Source: Lysobacteraceae bacterium NML07-0707
GTDB lineage: Bacteria > Pseudomonadota > Gammaproteobacteria > Xanthomonadales > Xanthomonadaceae
DNA: 64,000 nucleotides
Assembly (NCBI GenBank): GCA_002798295.1
Contig: NWQT01000015.1
Coordinates: 1-64,000, forward strand
Reading direction: 5' to 3'
Both the position numbers and the translations under genes were made by a program. Below are positions 46,820 to 55,909 of the stretch, one piece after another. A model generated the notes under the pieces. That model did no database searches and was not told where the DNA came from. It saw only the letters and a program-made list of their open reading frames with translations. The number at the start of each line of letters is the position of its first letter. Position 1 is the first letter of the stretch.

Positions 46820-46984
46820 TTAGAAGTCGATACAACGGCCATTTTTTTCCCAATCGCCATAGCGCGTGGGCTCCAAACCGTCCCTGCCGCCAATCTCGCG
46901 CGGCAAAGTTTCGGTTTTTTGCTCCACTTCCACAGCCTCTGCGGCCTGCTCGGCTGCAGTATCGGCAACGTCTTGGCCTATCAT
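46820..46984 (-). CDS. Small SDHAF4/DUF1674-family protein
   Basis: A 54-codon gene. It encodes MIGQDVADTAAEQAAEAVEV, then a segment ending PREIGGRDGLEPTRYGDWEK followed by NGRCIDF. The C-terminal EIGGRDGxEPTRYGDWExNGRCxDF pattern is the hallmark of the DUF1674/SDHAF4 family, which in eukaryotes protects flavinated SdhA before it joins SdhB. A GAAAGAGAAG lies directly before the ATG; an in-frame GTG four codons upstream is an alternative. Its place before sdhC supports the same job here. Confidence 0.88.
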   Translation of the reverse strand: MIGQDVADTAAEQAAEAVEVEQKTETLPREIGGRDGLEPTRYGDWEKNGRCIDF

Positions 46985-47024
46985 CTTCTCTTTCACAATT
47001 TTTTCATTTTACGGCGATGCAGCA

Positions 47025-47840
47025 ATGACAGACAAGCCGCACCACACTGCAAAAGCGTTTTTTACCCTGCCGGACTACCGATTACTGGCGCTTACCGGCG
47101 CCGATGCCGTGCAATTTGCCCAGTCGCAGTTCATGAACGATGTCAGCATGTTGGCCGACGGCCAGTACCAGTGGAATGGCTGGCTGAACGCCAAAGGCCG
47201 CCTCATCGCCCTGTTTGCCCTGCTGCGACTGGATGCGCAAACGCTCTGGCTGCTGCTGCCCGATGCCGCCCCGGAAATGCTGGCTGCCGAACTTGGCCGA
47301 TATGTTTTCCGCAGCAAGGTCAAGCTCACGCCACGCGCGGATTTGCATGTCAGCGGCCAGCCCTGCGCGGAAGAAAACAACAGCCGGCAATTGCAAATGC
47401 GTGATGGCGACGTACTGCTGCCCTGGCCGGGAGCGCGGAAAATCGCCATCAGCGCACACACCAGCCCGCCCGATGAAGCGGCATATGCCACCTGGCGTGC
47501 AGCCGACCTTGAGGCCGGGATTCCCAGGCTTGACCCGCAACAAGCGCCCAAGTGGACGCCACAGCAGCTTTCGCTGCAACGCCTTGCCGCCTACAGCGTC
47601 AAGAAGGGCTGCTATCCCGGGCAGGAAATCGTGGCGCGCACGCACTTCTTGGGGCAGGCCAAGCGCGGCCTGGTGCTGTTGCGTACCCTTACGCCTGCGG
47701 CAAGCGGCGATACCCTGATGCAGGCCGAGCGCAGCGTTGGCGAGATAGTCTCCACTGCGGGCACGCTGGCGCTGGCGGTCTTGCCCGATGATGCACAGGC
47801 ACTCACCCTGAACGGCCAGACCGTGGAGTTGTTGTCATGA
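47025..47840 (+). CDS. ygfZ: YgfZ-family folate-dependent Fe-S maintenance protein
   Basis: A 271-residue GcvT-like protein with the family motif VKKGCYPGQEIVAR near residue 202. YgfZ uses tetrahydrofolate to help assemble or repair certain iron-sulfur enzymes. The ATG at 47025 (MTDKPHHTAKAF) is chosen because the family N-terminus starts there; the frame is open upstream. It is divergent from the sdh locus and overlaps yggS (ATGA). Its neighbours fit an Fe-S/PLP housekeeping unit. Confidence 0.92.
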   Translation: MTDKPHHTAKAFFTLPDYRLLALTGADAVQFAQSQFMNDVSMLADGQYQWNGWLNAKGRLIALFALLRLDAQTLWLLLPDAAPEMLAAELGRYVFRSKVKLTPRADLHVSGQPCAEENNSRQLQMRDGDVLLPWPGARKIAISAHTSPPDEAAYATWRAADLEAGIPRLDPQQAPKWTPQQLSLQRLAAYSVKKGCYPGQEIVARTHFLGQAKRGLVLLRTLTPAASGDTLMQAERSVGEIVSTAGTLALAVLPDDAQALTLNGQTVELLS

Positions 47841-48571
47841 CCACACTGAATTTGGACACCCTGCGCCAGAATATCGCCACCGTGCGTGCCCGTATCGAGG
47901 CGGCCTGTGCAGCCTGCAGTCGCAATACCGATGAAGTCCGACTGCTGCCGGTCAGCAAAACCCACCCGCCGGAAGTGCTGCGGCTGGCGCATCAAGCCGG
48001 CATCAACGAATTTGGCGAAAACAAGGTGCAGGAAGCCCGGCAAAAGGCCGAAGCGCTGGCCGACCTGCCGCTGCGCTGGTCAGTGATTGGCCATCTGCAA
48101 AGCAACAAGGCCAAATATGTGGCGCGTTTTGCGCATGAATTTCAGGCACTGGATTCCATCGAACTTGCCGAAGCACTGGACAGGCGCCTGCAAATCGAAG
48201 GCCGGGCACTGGATGTATTCATCCAGGTCAATACCTCCAGCGAACCGCAGAAATTCGGCATCGCCCCCGAGGCGGCACGCGATTTCTTGCGGCAAATGCC
48301 CATTTTTTCCAGCCTGCGTGTCAAGGGCCTGATGACGCTTGCCATCTTCGATGCCGATGAAGCCCGCGTGCGCCAATGTTTCATCCGCCTGCGCCAGCTG
48401 CGCGATGCACTGCGCCAGGAACTGCCCGATGGCATCGGCCTGGATGCGCTTTCCATGGGCATGTCCGGGGATTTCCCCATCGCCATCGAGGAAGGCGCTA
48501 CCGTGGTGCGCGTGGGACAGGCCATCTTCGGCGCCCGCCCTACCCCGGACAGCCATTACTGGCCAAGCTGA
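47837..48571 (+). CDS. yggS: PLP homeostasis protein YggS/PLPBP
   Basis: A 244-residue TIM-barrel protein that binds pyridoxal phosphate. The lysine for PLP is in LLPVSKTHPPE; FGENKVQEARQKAE, WSVIGHLQSNKAKYV and LSMGMSGDFPIAIEEGATVV are all family blocks. It has no known catalytic reaction and keeps free PLP balanced. Its start overlaps ygfZ by 4 bases. map starts 31 bases downstream. Confidence 0.95.
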   Translation: MTTLNLDTLRQNIATVRARIEAACAACSRNTDEVRLLPVSKTHPPEVLRLAHQAGINEFGENKVQEARQKAEALADLPLRWSVIGHLQSNKAKYVARFAHEFQALDSIELAEALDRRLQIEGRALDVFIQVNTSSEPQKFGIAPEAARDFLRQMPIFSSLRVKGLMTLAIFDADEARVRQCFIRLRQLRDALRQELPDGIGLDALSMGMSGDFPIAIEEGATVVRVGQAIFGARPTPDSHYWPS

Positions 48572-48602
48572 ATTCAGACCAATATCGGTGATAATGCCCG
48601 CC

Positions 48603-49388
48603 ATGACAGTCACTATCAAAACCCCCGAAGAAATCGAAAAGATGCGCGAAGCCGGCCGTCTGGCCGCCGAAGTGCTGGATCTGATGAGCGAATACGTTCG
48701 CCCCGGCATCAGCACCGAGGAGCTGGATCGCATCGCCAACGAGCATATTGTCAAGGTGCAAAAAACCATTCCGGCCAATGTCGGTTATCGCGGTTTCCCC
48801 AAGACCCTGTGCACCTCGGTCAACAATGTCATCTGCCACGGCATTCCCAGCGAGTCGAAAGTGCTCAAGGACGGCGATATCGTCAATATCGATGTCACCG
48901 TTATCAAGGATGGCTGGCATGGCGATACCAGCCGCATGTATTACGCCGGGACGCCCTCGGTGATGGCCAAGCGTCTGGTGGATACCACTTATGAAGCGAT
49001 GTGGCGCGGCATCCGCGTGGTGCGCCCTGGCGCCACCCTGGGTGATGTCGGTGAAGCCATCCAGAAGTTTGTGGAAGCGCAGCGCTTTTCGGTGGTGCGC
49101 GAATACTGCGGCCACGGTATTGGCCGGGTGTATCACGAAGACCCGCAAGTGCTGCACTATGGCCGCGCCGGTGATGGCCTGGTACTGAAGCCGGGCATGA
49201 CCTTCACCATCGAGCCGATGGTCAACGAAGGCACACGCCATACGCGCCTGCTGCCCGATGGCTGGACGGTGGTCACCAAGGATCGCAAGCTCTCGGCACA
49301 GTGGGAACACATGATTGCCGTCACCGAGGACGGTTTTGATGTGTTGACCCTTTCGGCAGGCTCACCGCCGCCGCCCGCCGTGGCGTGA
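48603..49388 (+). CDS. map: Methionine aminopeptidase type I
   Basis: A 261-residue dinuclear metallo-aminopeptidase that removes the initiator methionine. Metal ligands are visible in VNIDVTVIKDGWHGDTSRM (two Asp), GHGIGRVYHEDP (His), TFTIEPMV (Glu) and AQWEHMIAV (Glu). The ATG at 48603 gives the usual MTVTIKTPEEIEKMREAG start; another ATG 9 bases upstream is possible. The stop overlaps the glnD GTG. Confidence 0.96.
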   Translation: MTVTIKTPEEIEKMREAGRLAAEVLDLMSEYVRPGISTEELDRIANEHIVKVQKTIPANVGYRGFPKTLCTSVNNVICHGIPSESKVLKDGDIVNIDVTVIKDGWHGDTSRMYYAGTPSVMAKRLVDTTYEAMWRGIRVVRPGATLGDVGEAIQKFVEAQRFSVVREYCGHGIGRVYHEDPQVLHYGRAGDGLVLKPGMTFTIEPMVNEGTRHTRLLPDGWTVVTKDRKLSAQWEHMIAVTEDGFDVLTLSAGSPPPPAVA

Positions 49389-51979
49389 GCAAACAGGCTG
49401 GCAATCCTTGGGCGCAATCCGCCCGCAGCCGTCTGGCTGAACTGGACGCCGGGCTTGCCCGGCGCTTTGATACAGGCGAGCCTGCGCATCTGCTGACCCG
49501 CGCCCGTGCCGATGGCGTGGAAGCCTTGATTCTTGAGGCCTGGCAGGCGCTGATAGCAGCTGATGCCGGGCTGTCCCTGCTGGCCGTCGGCGGCTTTGGC
49601 CGTCGCAGCCTGTATCCGCATTCGGATGTGGATTTGTTGATTCTGCACGATGCGCCCTTGCAGCCTGAAACCATTGAGGCCATTGCCGGCTTCATCGCCC
49701 GGCTCTGGGATGCGCATATCGAAGTCTCGCACGCGGTGCGCAGCTTGCCGCAATGCCTTGAAGCCGCGCGCGATATCACCATCCACACTGCGCTGATGGA
49801 TGCCAGATCGCTGGCGGGCGCCGAGGATGCCGCCGGGCAGCTGGCAGCGCTGCTTGCTGCCGAAAACATCTGGCCGCGCGAGGCGTATTTCCATGCCAAG
49901 CGCGAGGAGCTGCGCCAGCGACATGCGCGCTTTGACGATACCGCCGACAATCTCGAACCCAATATCAAGGAAGGCCCCGGCGGGCTGCGCGACTTGCAGA
50001 CCCTGCGCTGGATGTCCACCCGCGTGCATGGCACGGGCCAGCTGGCGCAGCTTGAGACGATGAACCTGATTGGCGCCGATGAGCGCCAGACCCTGCTGCG
50101 TGCGGCCAGCCAGTTGCAGCGGCTGCGCTGGGGACTGCATCTGGTGGCGGGCAAGCGCGAGGAACGCCTGCGTTTTGACTATCAGCGCCTGCTCGCCGCC
50201 CGCCTTGCCGGGCGGGAGTCCGCCGATAACGCCGCCGTCGAGCAGATGATGCAGGGTTTTTACCGTAGTGCGGCACTGGTATTGCGCATCAGCGAGCGAT
50301 TGTTGCAGCGGCTGGAAGAGCATCTTGAAGGCGCATGCAAACGCCAGGTGCTGGATGAGCATTTCGAGCTGCGCGGGCGCTGGCTCTCGGCACGCAAGGC
50401 CGGATGGCCGCATGGCGATGCGTCCCAGATTTTTGCCCTGTTCCAGACCTGGGCAGGACTGCCCGAAGATACTGGCCTGCATTCTGAAAGCGCGCGGGCG
50501 CTGGCGGAAAACCTGACGCTGATCCCCCCTCACGGCGAAGCCAATGCCGCGCTATGCGCGCAATTCATGCAGCTATTGCGGCAGAACCAGGCCATCACCA
50601 CGCTCAAGCGCATGTCCAAACTGGGCGTGTTGGCACGCTGGATTCCGGCCTTTGCGCAAGTCACCGGACGGATGCAATTCGACCTGTTCCATGTCTATAC
50701 CGTAGACCAGCACACTCTGGCCTTGCTGGGCAATTTCGCGCTGTTCCGGCGCGGTGCCGAACGGCAGCGGTTTTCACTGGCACATGAGGTTTGGCCGTTA
50801 CTGGAAAAGCCGGAGCTGCTGCTCTTGGCCGGGCTTTTTCATGACATCGGCAAAGGCCGCGGCGGCGACCATTCCGAACTGGGCGCCGCCGATGCCCGTG
50901 CCTTCGGGCAGGCTGTGGGGCTTGCCGAGCATGACACCGAGCTGGTGGCCTGGCTGGTGCAAAAGCATCTTTTGATGTCGGTCACCGCACAGAAACAGGA
51001 TATTTCCGACCCGGAAGTGGTACAGCGCTTTGCCACGCTGGTGGCTCGCCGCGAGCGGCTGGACATGCTGTATCTGCTGACCTGTGCCGATATCGCCGCG
51101 ACTTCGCCCAAGCTCTGGAACAGCTGGAAAGACCGGCTGCTGGCCGACCTGTACCTGGCCACCCGCAGGGCGCTGCAACGCGGGCTGGAAAACCCGCTGA
51201 ACATCACCGAACACCGCAACCAGACCCATATCTCGGCACAGGCCTGCCTGCAACTTGCTCACCCGCTCAGTGCCGAACAAGCCGGTCTATGGCTGCAAGC
51301 GCTACCCGAAGAAAGCTTCCTGCGCGGCCAGCCCGAGCAAATCGCCTGGCAGGCAGAAGTTCTGGCCGCAGCGCCTGAAGCCCCGCTGCATGTGGCCGTG
51401 CGCGCCCTGGCTGATGATGAAAGCGGCGCACTGGAAGTATTTGTGCATGCCCCTGACCGGGACGGGCTATTTGCCGCCATTGCCGCCACACTTGACCGCG
51501 CCGGTCTTGCCATCCAGCAGGCGCGGCTTTTGAACGCCGCCAATGGCGAAGTGTTCGATATCCTGCAAGGGCTGCCGCTTGACCCGCGCCGCAAGCTCAG
51601 CGCTGCCGAAATTGAAAAGCGGCTGCTGGAGGTGCTGGCCAAGCCCGAACTTTCCACCGTGCGCGCACCACGCCGCAGCCAGCCCCGGCATTTGCGCCAT
51701 TTCCGCATCCCGGTGCAAATCAGCTTTGCACCCGCTGCAGCCGGGCAGCGCAGCCAGTTGAGCCTGGTCTGCACCGACCGTCCCGGCCTGCTTTCGGACA
51801 TCACCCAGGTATTCCGGGCGCAGGGACTGCGGGTGCATGATGCCCGCATCGCCACCTTTGGCGAGCGCGCCGAAGATATTTTCCAGCTCACCAATGCCGC
51901 TGATGCGCCGCTGGATGAAGCCGCGCAAACCCGACTTGGTGAAGCCCTCACACGCACGCTCCAGGGAGATTGCCGATAA
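49385..51979 (+). CDS. glnD: PII uridylyltransferase / uridylyl-removing enzyme
   Basis: An 864-residue nitrogen sensor that uridylylates or de-uridylylates PII according to glutamine. The nucleotidyltransferase motif is VGGFGRRSLYPHSDVDLLIL. The HD domain has LFHDIGKGRGGDHSELG. Two ACT domains lie at the C-terminus (VFVHAPDRDGLFAAIAATLD and LSLVCTDRPGLLSDITQVFR). The start is a GTG overlapping the map stop (GTGA), so coupled translation is likely. Confidence 0.95.
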   Translation: MSKQAGNPWAQSARSRLAELDAGLARRFDTGEPAHLLTRARADGVEALILEAWQALIAADAGLSLLAVGGFGRRSLYPHSDVDLLILHDAPLQPETIEAIAGFIARLWDAHIEVSHAVRSLPQCLEAARDITIHTALMDARSLAGAEDAAGQLAALLAAENIWPREAYFHAKREELRQRHARFDDTADNLEPNIKEGPGGLRDLQTLRWMSTRVHGTGQLAQLETMNLIGADERQTLLRAASQLQRLRWGLHLVAGKREERLRFDYQRLLAARLAGRESADNAAVEQMMQGFYRSAALVLRISERLLQRLEEHLEGACKRQVLDEHFELRGRWLSARKAGWPHGDASQIFALFQTWAGLPEDTGLHSESARALAENLTLIPPHGEANAALCAQFMQLLRQNQAITTLKRMSKLGVLARWIPAFAQVTGRMQFDLFHVYTVDQHTLALLGNFALFRRGAERQRFSLAHEVWPLLEKPELLLLAGLFHDIGKGRGGDHSELGAADARAFGQAVGLAEHDTELVAWLVQKHLLMSVTAQKQDISDPEVVQRFATLVARRERLDMLYLLTCADIAATSPKLWNSWKDRLLADLYLATRRALQRGLENPLNITEHRNQTHISAQACLQLAHPLSAEQAGLWLQALPEESFLRGQPEQIAWQAEVLAAAPEAPLHVAVRALADDESGALEVFVHAPDRDGLFAAIAATLDRAGLAIQQARLLNAANGEVFDILQGLPLDPRRKLSAAEIEKRLLEVLAKPELSTVRAPRRSQPRHLRHFRIPVQISFAPAAAGQRSQLSLVCTDRPGLLSDITQVFRAQGLRVHDARIATFGERAEDIFQLTNAADAPLDEAAQTRLGEALTRTLQGDCR

Positions 51980-52208
51980 GCGCATTCGCCCCGGCGCCGC
52001 CAACCAATTCAGCTGATCGCCGGGGAGCTTGTCGATACAGGATGGGTGATGAAATATCGCTGGCCGCACAATTCATCCCGCTGCCGCCAGCAGCCTTGAT
52101 TTCATGCCTGCCATGTGCGTCACGGCACTCATCCCCTTCGGCAAGCCTCGTATAAACACGCCAACCCGGCTACCATGAACGCCTTCATTTATCCAACGCA
52201 ACCAAGGC

Positions 52209-52748
52209 ATGAAGGCACAAGCCGTACTCGATTTCTGGTTCGACCAGGCACAGCAACCGCTCTGGTTCCAAAAGAGCGCAGATTTCGATGCGCAAATCCG
52301 CGAGCGTTTTGCCGCGCTATGGCAGCAGGCGGTGTATTCGGAGCTCGATGGCTGGCGCGACACCTTGCAGGGACGGCTGGCGGAAATCATCGTGCTCGAC
52401 CAGTTCTCGCGCAACCTGTTCCGCAACAGTGCCATCGCCTTTGCCCAGGACAATATGGCTGTGGCACTGGCACAAGAAGCGGTGCGTCAGCCGGGCTTTG
52501 CCGATATGGCGCCCAGCGAGCGGCATTTCATGCTGATGCCGCTGATGCACAGCGAAAGCCGTCGCATCCACGAACAGGCCGTGACGCTGTTCGAGCGTTA
52601 CACCACGCCGTATGCACTGGATTTTGAAATCAAACACAAGCTCATCATCGACCGCTTTGGCCGCTATCCGCACCGCAATGCCGTGCTGGGGCGCGAAAGC
52701 AGCGCCGAAGAAATCGAGTTTCTCAAACAACCGGGCTCATCGTTCTGA
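52209..52748 (+). CDS. DUF924 family protein
   Basis: A 179-residue helical protein. Typical DUF924 features are AVLDFWFDQAQQPLWFQKSA at the N-terminus, LAEIIVLDQFSRNLFRNSA in the middle, and FMLMPLMHSESRRIHEQAV and KHKLIIDRFGRYPHRNAVLG towards the end. The function is unknown; the fold is described as TPR-like. AAGG lies 3-6 bases upstream. The 229 bases between glnD and this gene hold nothing I can identify. Confidence 0.85.
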   Translation: MKAQAVLDFWFDQAQQPLWFQKSADFDAQIRERFAALWQQAVYSELDGWRDTLQGRLAEIIVLDQFSRNLFRNSAIAFAQDNMAVALAQEAVRQPGFADMAPSERHFMLMPLMHSESRRIHEQAVTLFERYTTPYALDFEIKHKLIIDRFGRYPHRNAVLGRESSAEEIEFLKQPGSSF

Positions 52749-52844
52749 TGTCTGCGAACTGTTGAAAGAACCCTTCCCTTGCCATCACCGGCCATCCCAT
52801 GGCCGGTATCGCCGCTCAAGTCCCGGCCAATATGAATAAAGCCA

Positions 52845-54341
52845 TCACGTCCCGCAAAAGGTCTGGTAGCCCGGTGTCGGCGCGTCAGGCAAGCGTTGCC
52901 AGTGGCGCTCGGCGCTGTAGTCAAACGGTTTCTGCAAGGCGGCCAGCAGGGCGTTGAAGGGCTGCATATCGCCCGCTTCGGCGGCGGCCAGCGCCGCTTC
53001 CACGCGGTGGTTGCGCGGGATGACAAACGGGTTGGCCGATTGCATCAGGGCGGCAATCTCCGCCCTGCCCTGCGCTTGTTCGGCCAGTCGCGCCTGCCAA
53101 CAGGCATGCCATTGGGTGAAGGCCGGGTCGGCAAACAGCGCGTGCGTACCATCGAGATACGCGCCATCGGCATCAAGCATGTCCAGCGTCAGCCGCACAA
53201 AGGTATGGGTGTAATCGGCGGCGTGGGTCTGCATCCGCGTCAGCAGCGCTTCCAGCAGTTCGGTGTCCTGCGCTTGCGGCTGGAAAATACCGAGCTTGCG
53301 CGCCATGCCCTGCTGGTAATGCTGGTTGAAAAGCGGCGCAAACTGCCGCAGTTCCGCGTTGGCGATGTCGATGGCGGTCTTTTCATCCGCATCCAGCAAG
53401 GGCAACAGCGCCTCGGCCAGCCGCGCCAGATTCCATTGCGCCATCGACGGCTGGTTTTCATAGCGGTAGCGGCCATCGCGGTCGATGGCGCTGAACACCG
53501 TGGCCGGGTCGTAGCCATCCATGAAGGCGCAGGGGCCGTAGTCGATGGTCAGGCCTGGGATGGACATATTGTCGGTATTCATCACGCCGTGGATGAAACC
53601 GACGGTTTGCCAGCGGGCAACCAGCGCCGCCTGCCGGGCGATGACCGCGCGCAGCAGACCCGGATAGGGATTCGCCGGGTTTTGCGCCAACACTTCGGGG
53701 AAATGCCGCTGCAAGGCGTAATCGGCCAGCGCACGCAGATTCGCCGCTTCACCACTGGCCGCAGCAAATTCAAACGTGCCCACGCGGATATGGCTTTGCG
53801 CGGTGCGCGTCAGCACCGCGCCGGGCAGCAAGCGCTCGCGGCGGATGTGCTCGCCCGTGGACACCACGGCCAGGCTGCGCGTGGTCGGGATGCCGAGTGC
53901 ATGCATGGCCTCGCTGATCAGGTATTCGCGCAGCATCGGCCCCAGCGCTGCCTTGCCATCGCCGCGACGCGAATACCGCGTCGGCCCGCTGCCCTTGAGC
54001 TGGATGTCGATGCGCTGCCCATCCGGCGTGCGCTGCTCGCCCAACAGCAGCGCACGACCATCGCCCAGCATCGTGAAATGCCCGAATTGATGCCCGGCAT
54101 AGGCCTGCGCAATCGGCCGCGCGCCTTGGGGAAAGCGGTTGCCGCACAACACCTCCGCCACCGCTTGCCGCTCGATAGCTGCATCCGCAGCAGGCAACAG
54201 CCCCAACTCCGCCGCCAACGCGCTATTGAACAGCACGGTTCTGGGCCCGGAAAAATCAGCAGGCTCGACCACCGAATAGAACAGCGGCGGCAGGGTTTGG
54301 TAGGTGTGGGAAAGATGCCAGTTCAATGTGGGGGCTTTCAC
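52845..54341 (-). CDS. selO: Protein adenylyltransferase SelO (YdiU)
   Basis: A pseudokinase-fold enzyme of about 498 residues that transfers AMP to protein side chains, linked to redox stress. Family blocks are AQAYAGHQFGHFTMLGDGRA, IQLKGSGPTRYSRRGDGKAA, LREYLISEAMHALGIPTTRS and FIHGVMNTDNMSIPGLTIDY. The GTG at 54341 is chosen because it sits just after the end of the decayed DUF1697 gene and fits the normal N-terminus. An upstream ATG at 54431 would run through that pseudogene. It ends convergent with the DUF924 gene; 52749-52844 is empty. Confidence 0.92.
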   Translation of the reverse strand: MKAPTLNWHLSHTYQTLPPLFYSVVEPADFSGPRTVLFNSALAAELGLLPAADAAIERQAVAEVLCGNRFPQGARPIAQAYAGHQFGHFTMLGDGRALLLGEQRTPDGQRIDIQLKGSGPTRYSRRGDGKAALGPMLREYLISEAMHALGIPTTRSLAVVSTGEHIRRERLLPGAVLTRTAQSHIRVGTFEFAAASGEAANLRALADYALQRHFPEVLAQNPANPYPGLLRAVIARQAALVARWQTVGFIHGVMNTDNMSIPGLTIDYGPCAFMDGYDPATVFSAIDRDGRYRYENQPSMAQWNLARLAEALLPLLDADEKTAIDIANAELRQFAPLFNQHYQQGMARKLGIFQPQAQDTELLEALLTRMQTHAADYTHTFVRLTLDMLDADGAYLDGTHALFADPAFTQWHACWQARLAEQAQGRAEIAALMQSANPFVIPRNHRVEAALAAAEAGDMQPFNALLAALQKPFDYSAERHWQRLPDAPTPGYQTFCGT

Positions 54342-54349
54342 GGGGCTTC

Positions 54350-54662
54350 TCAAAAATCCATCATCTTGCGCAGGGTGTTGCCGTTGCGCGTGGTCAATAT
54401 CTGGCGGAGTTTGTTTTCCAAAAAAACGCATGACTTACATGGTGGGCAAATCCACCTGCAAATGCGTGCGCAAAAGCGCCTGGATGCGCTCGGCGGCGAC
54501 GGCCGCATCCAGATCGGTTCGCAGCGCGATATTGCCACTTTGTATCCAGGTGCGCACATCGTCAAAACCGTTGCCGCCCAGCACCGCGCACACGTCCGCC
54601 ATCTTCACGGCACTCTTGCCGCTGGGCATTACCCCGCGCAGAAAGGCAACCAGATTATTCAT
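54350..54662 (-). pseudogene. DUF1697 gene with a large internal deletion
   Basis: The first 75 codons (MNNLVAFLRGVMPSGKSAVK ... GFDDVRTWIQSGNIALR) are a good DUF1697 N-terminus but stop at 54435. A second frame, ending at 54350, reads LENKLRQILTTRNGNTLRKM and MDF, which matches the family's C-terminal TTRNxxTLxKL motif. About half of the normal 180 residues is missing between them, and the frames differ. I read this as an internal deletion that removed the middle and broke the frame. Confidence 0.75.
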
Positions 54663-54752
54663 CCGTATATCCGACAGTGCTGTGGCAAGCCAGGATGGCC
54701 GCCCAACTCACGGCAATATGGTGGCAAAAACACCTGCTGCAAGACGGCGCAG

Positions 54753-55382
54753 CTAGTCTGCGGTCCGGGCGAAATAGGCCAACTGGTCTTGGTGCGCCTT
54801 GATGAACGCCGGGCGGGCGCTGGCACGGGTCACGTAGTCGCGGCAGGCCGGGTAATCGGCCAGCCCGCCCAGATGGCCGACCAGGCGCAGCACGTCGCTC
54901 ATGGCGATATCGGCAATCGAAAAATCCTCGCCCAGCCACTGCCGCCCGGCCAATGCCGTCTCCATGCTGTCCAAACGGCGGTCGCGCCGCTTCTCCAGCA
55001 CCGCCAGCCAGCCGGGTTGGTTCTGCACCCGGTTGAAATGGAAATACACCCAGGGCAGGGTTTCCATTTCCACCGAATTGAAGGCGGCAAACAGCCAGCT
55101 GATGGCCTGCGCGCGGGTGGGCACGGCGCGTGGCAGCAGGTGTTCGCTCAACTCGCCCAGGTGCAGCAAAATGGCGCCGCTTTCAAACAGCTCGACCTCG
55201 CCATCGCGCAAAAACGGCACTTGCCCGAAGGGCTGCTGCGCCAGATGGCGGCGCGGCTCGAAGGGCACGCTGGCCACCGTATAGGGCAGTGCCGCTTCTT
55301 CCAGCGCCCAGCGGATGCGGATGTCGCGCACAAAGCCGTGGGCAAACTCCGGCGCGCGGTCAAAGGTGAAAAGCGTCATCAT
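54753..55382 (-). CDS. Glutathione S-transferase family protein
   Basis: A 209-residue protein with an N-terminal thioredoxin-fold domain (TLFTFDRAPEFAHGFVRDIR, GQVPFLRDGEVELFESGAIL with the glutathione-binding ES pair) and a helical C-terminal domain (WLGEDFSIADIAMSDVLRLV). Substrates are unknown. The start at 55382 (MMTLFTF) follows GGGAG; an ATG one codon later is equally possible. 54663-54752 between it and the DUF1697 remnant shows nothing recognisable. Confidence 0.88.
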   Translation of the reverse strand: MMTLFTFDRAPEFAHGFVRDIRIRWALEEAALPYTVASVPFEPRRHLAQQPFGQVPFLRDGEVELFESGAILLHLGELSEHLLPRAVPTRAQAISWLFAAFNSVEMETLPWVYFHFNRVQNQPGWLAVLEKRRDRRLDSMETALAGRQWLGEDFSIADIAMSDVLRLVGHLGGLADYPACRDYVTRASARPAFIKAHQDQLAYFARTAD

Positions 55383-55431
55383 GTCGCGGCTCCCAAGTGG
55401 ATGCACCTGCGGCGCAAGAACGGCCATCCTG

Positions 55432-55468
55432 CCGCAAATCGCCGTGCGGCATTTGTCACGGATTGCGC
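55432..55468. repeat. 37-bp repeat, copy 1
   Basis: This sequence starts CCGCAAATCGCCGTGCGGCA and ends GGATTGCGC. It is identical to 57424-57460 and contains an imperfect palindrome (CAAAT-cg-CCG-tg-CGG-c-ATTTG). This copy lies 4 bases past the PIN gene stop codon. Confidence 0.85.
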
Positions 55469-55471
55469 AGC

Positions 55472-55909
55472 TCAGCCCGCCATGCCGTGCTGCATTGCCC
55501 AAGCCTCCGGCGTCAGGATCCAGCCAGCGGGAAAAGCCTCGCGCAAGGCCAGCAGGTCGGCATCGCCAGTAATCAGCGCCTGCGCTTGGCCCACATGCGC
55601 CAGCACCAGAAATACCTGGTCTTTTTCATCCCGGCAGGCGGGCAGTTCGGGCCAAACGTCGGGGAGCTGAACCACTTGCGCATAGGGCAGAAAGTCGGCC
55701 AGCAAATCCTGTTGCTGCTGCGCGCTCAGATTGAATTTGGGATAGGCCAGCACGCGCAGCAACTCGCTGGCCGTTGGTTTGCAGACCAGGGGGCGCAACT
55801 GCCCGCGTTGCCAGGCGTGGCGCAGCCAAGCCAGCCGCCCGTTGCTGAACAACAGGGCGGAAAGCACCACATTGGTATCGAGCACGACGCGGGGCGCGGC
55901 GCTTGTCAT
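55472..55909 (-). CDS. PIN-domain toxin, VapC-like (COG1569 type)
   Basis: A 145-residue PIN-domain ribonuclease candidate. The acidic active-site residues are seen in VVLDTNVVLSALL, KPTASELLRVLAYP, CRDEKDQVFL and ITGDADLLAL. These toxins typically cut RNA when their antitoxin is degraded. It overlaps the antitoxin gene upstream (ATGA), the standard layout. The 37-bp repeat lies immediately after its stop. Confidence 0.9.
   Translation of the reverse strand: MTSAAPRVVLDTNVVLSALLFSNGRLAWLRHAWQRGQLRPLVCKPTASELLRVLAYPKFNLSAQQQQDLLADFLPYAQVVQLPDVWPELPACRDEKDQVFLVLAHVGQAQALITGDADLLALREAFPAGWILTPEAWAMQHGMAG

Noticed and set aside
51980-52208. Short frames between glnD and the DUF924 gene
   Set aside because: None has a plausible ribosome site or a protein-like composition.
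52896-55670. A 924-codon plus-strand frame opposite selO, the DUF1697 remnant and the GST
   Set aside because: It crosses several real genes in antisense, has a repetitive H/Q/R/G-rich composition and no ribosome site.
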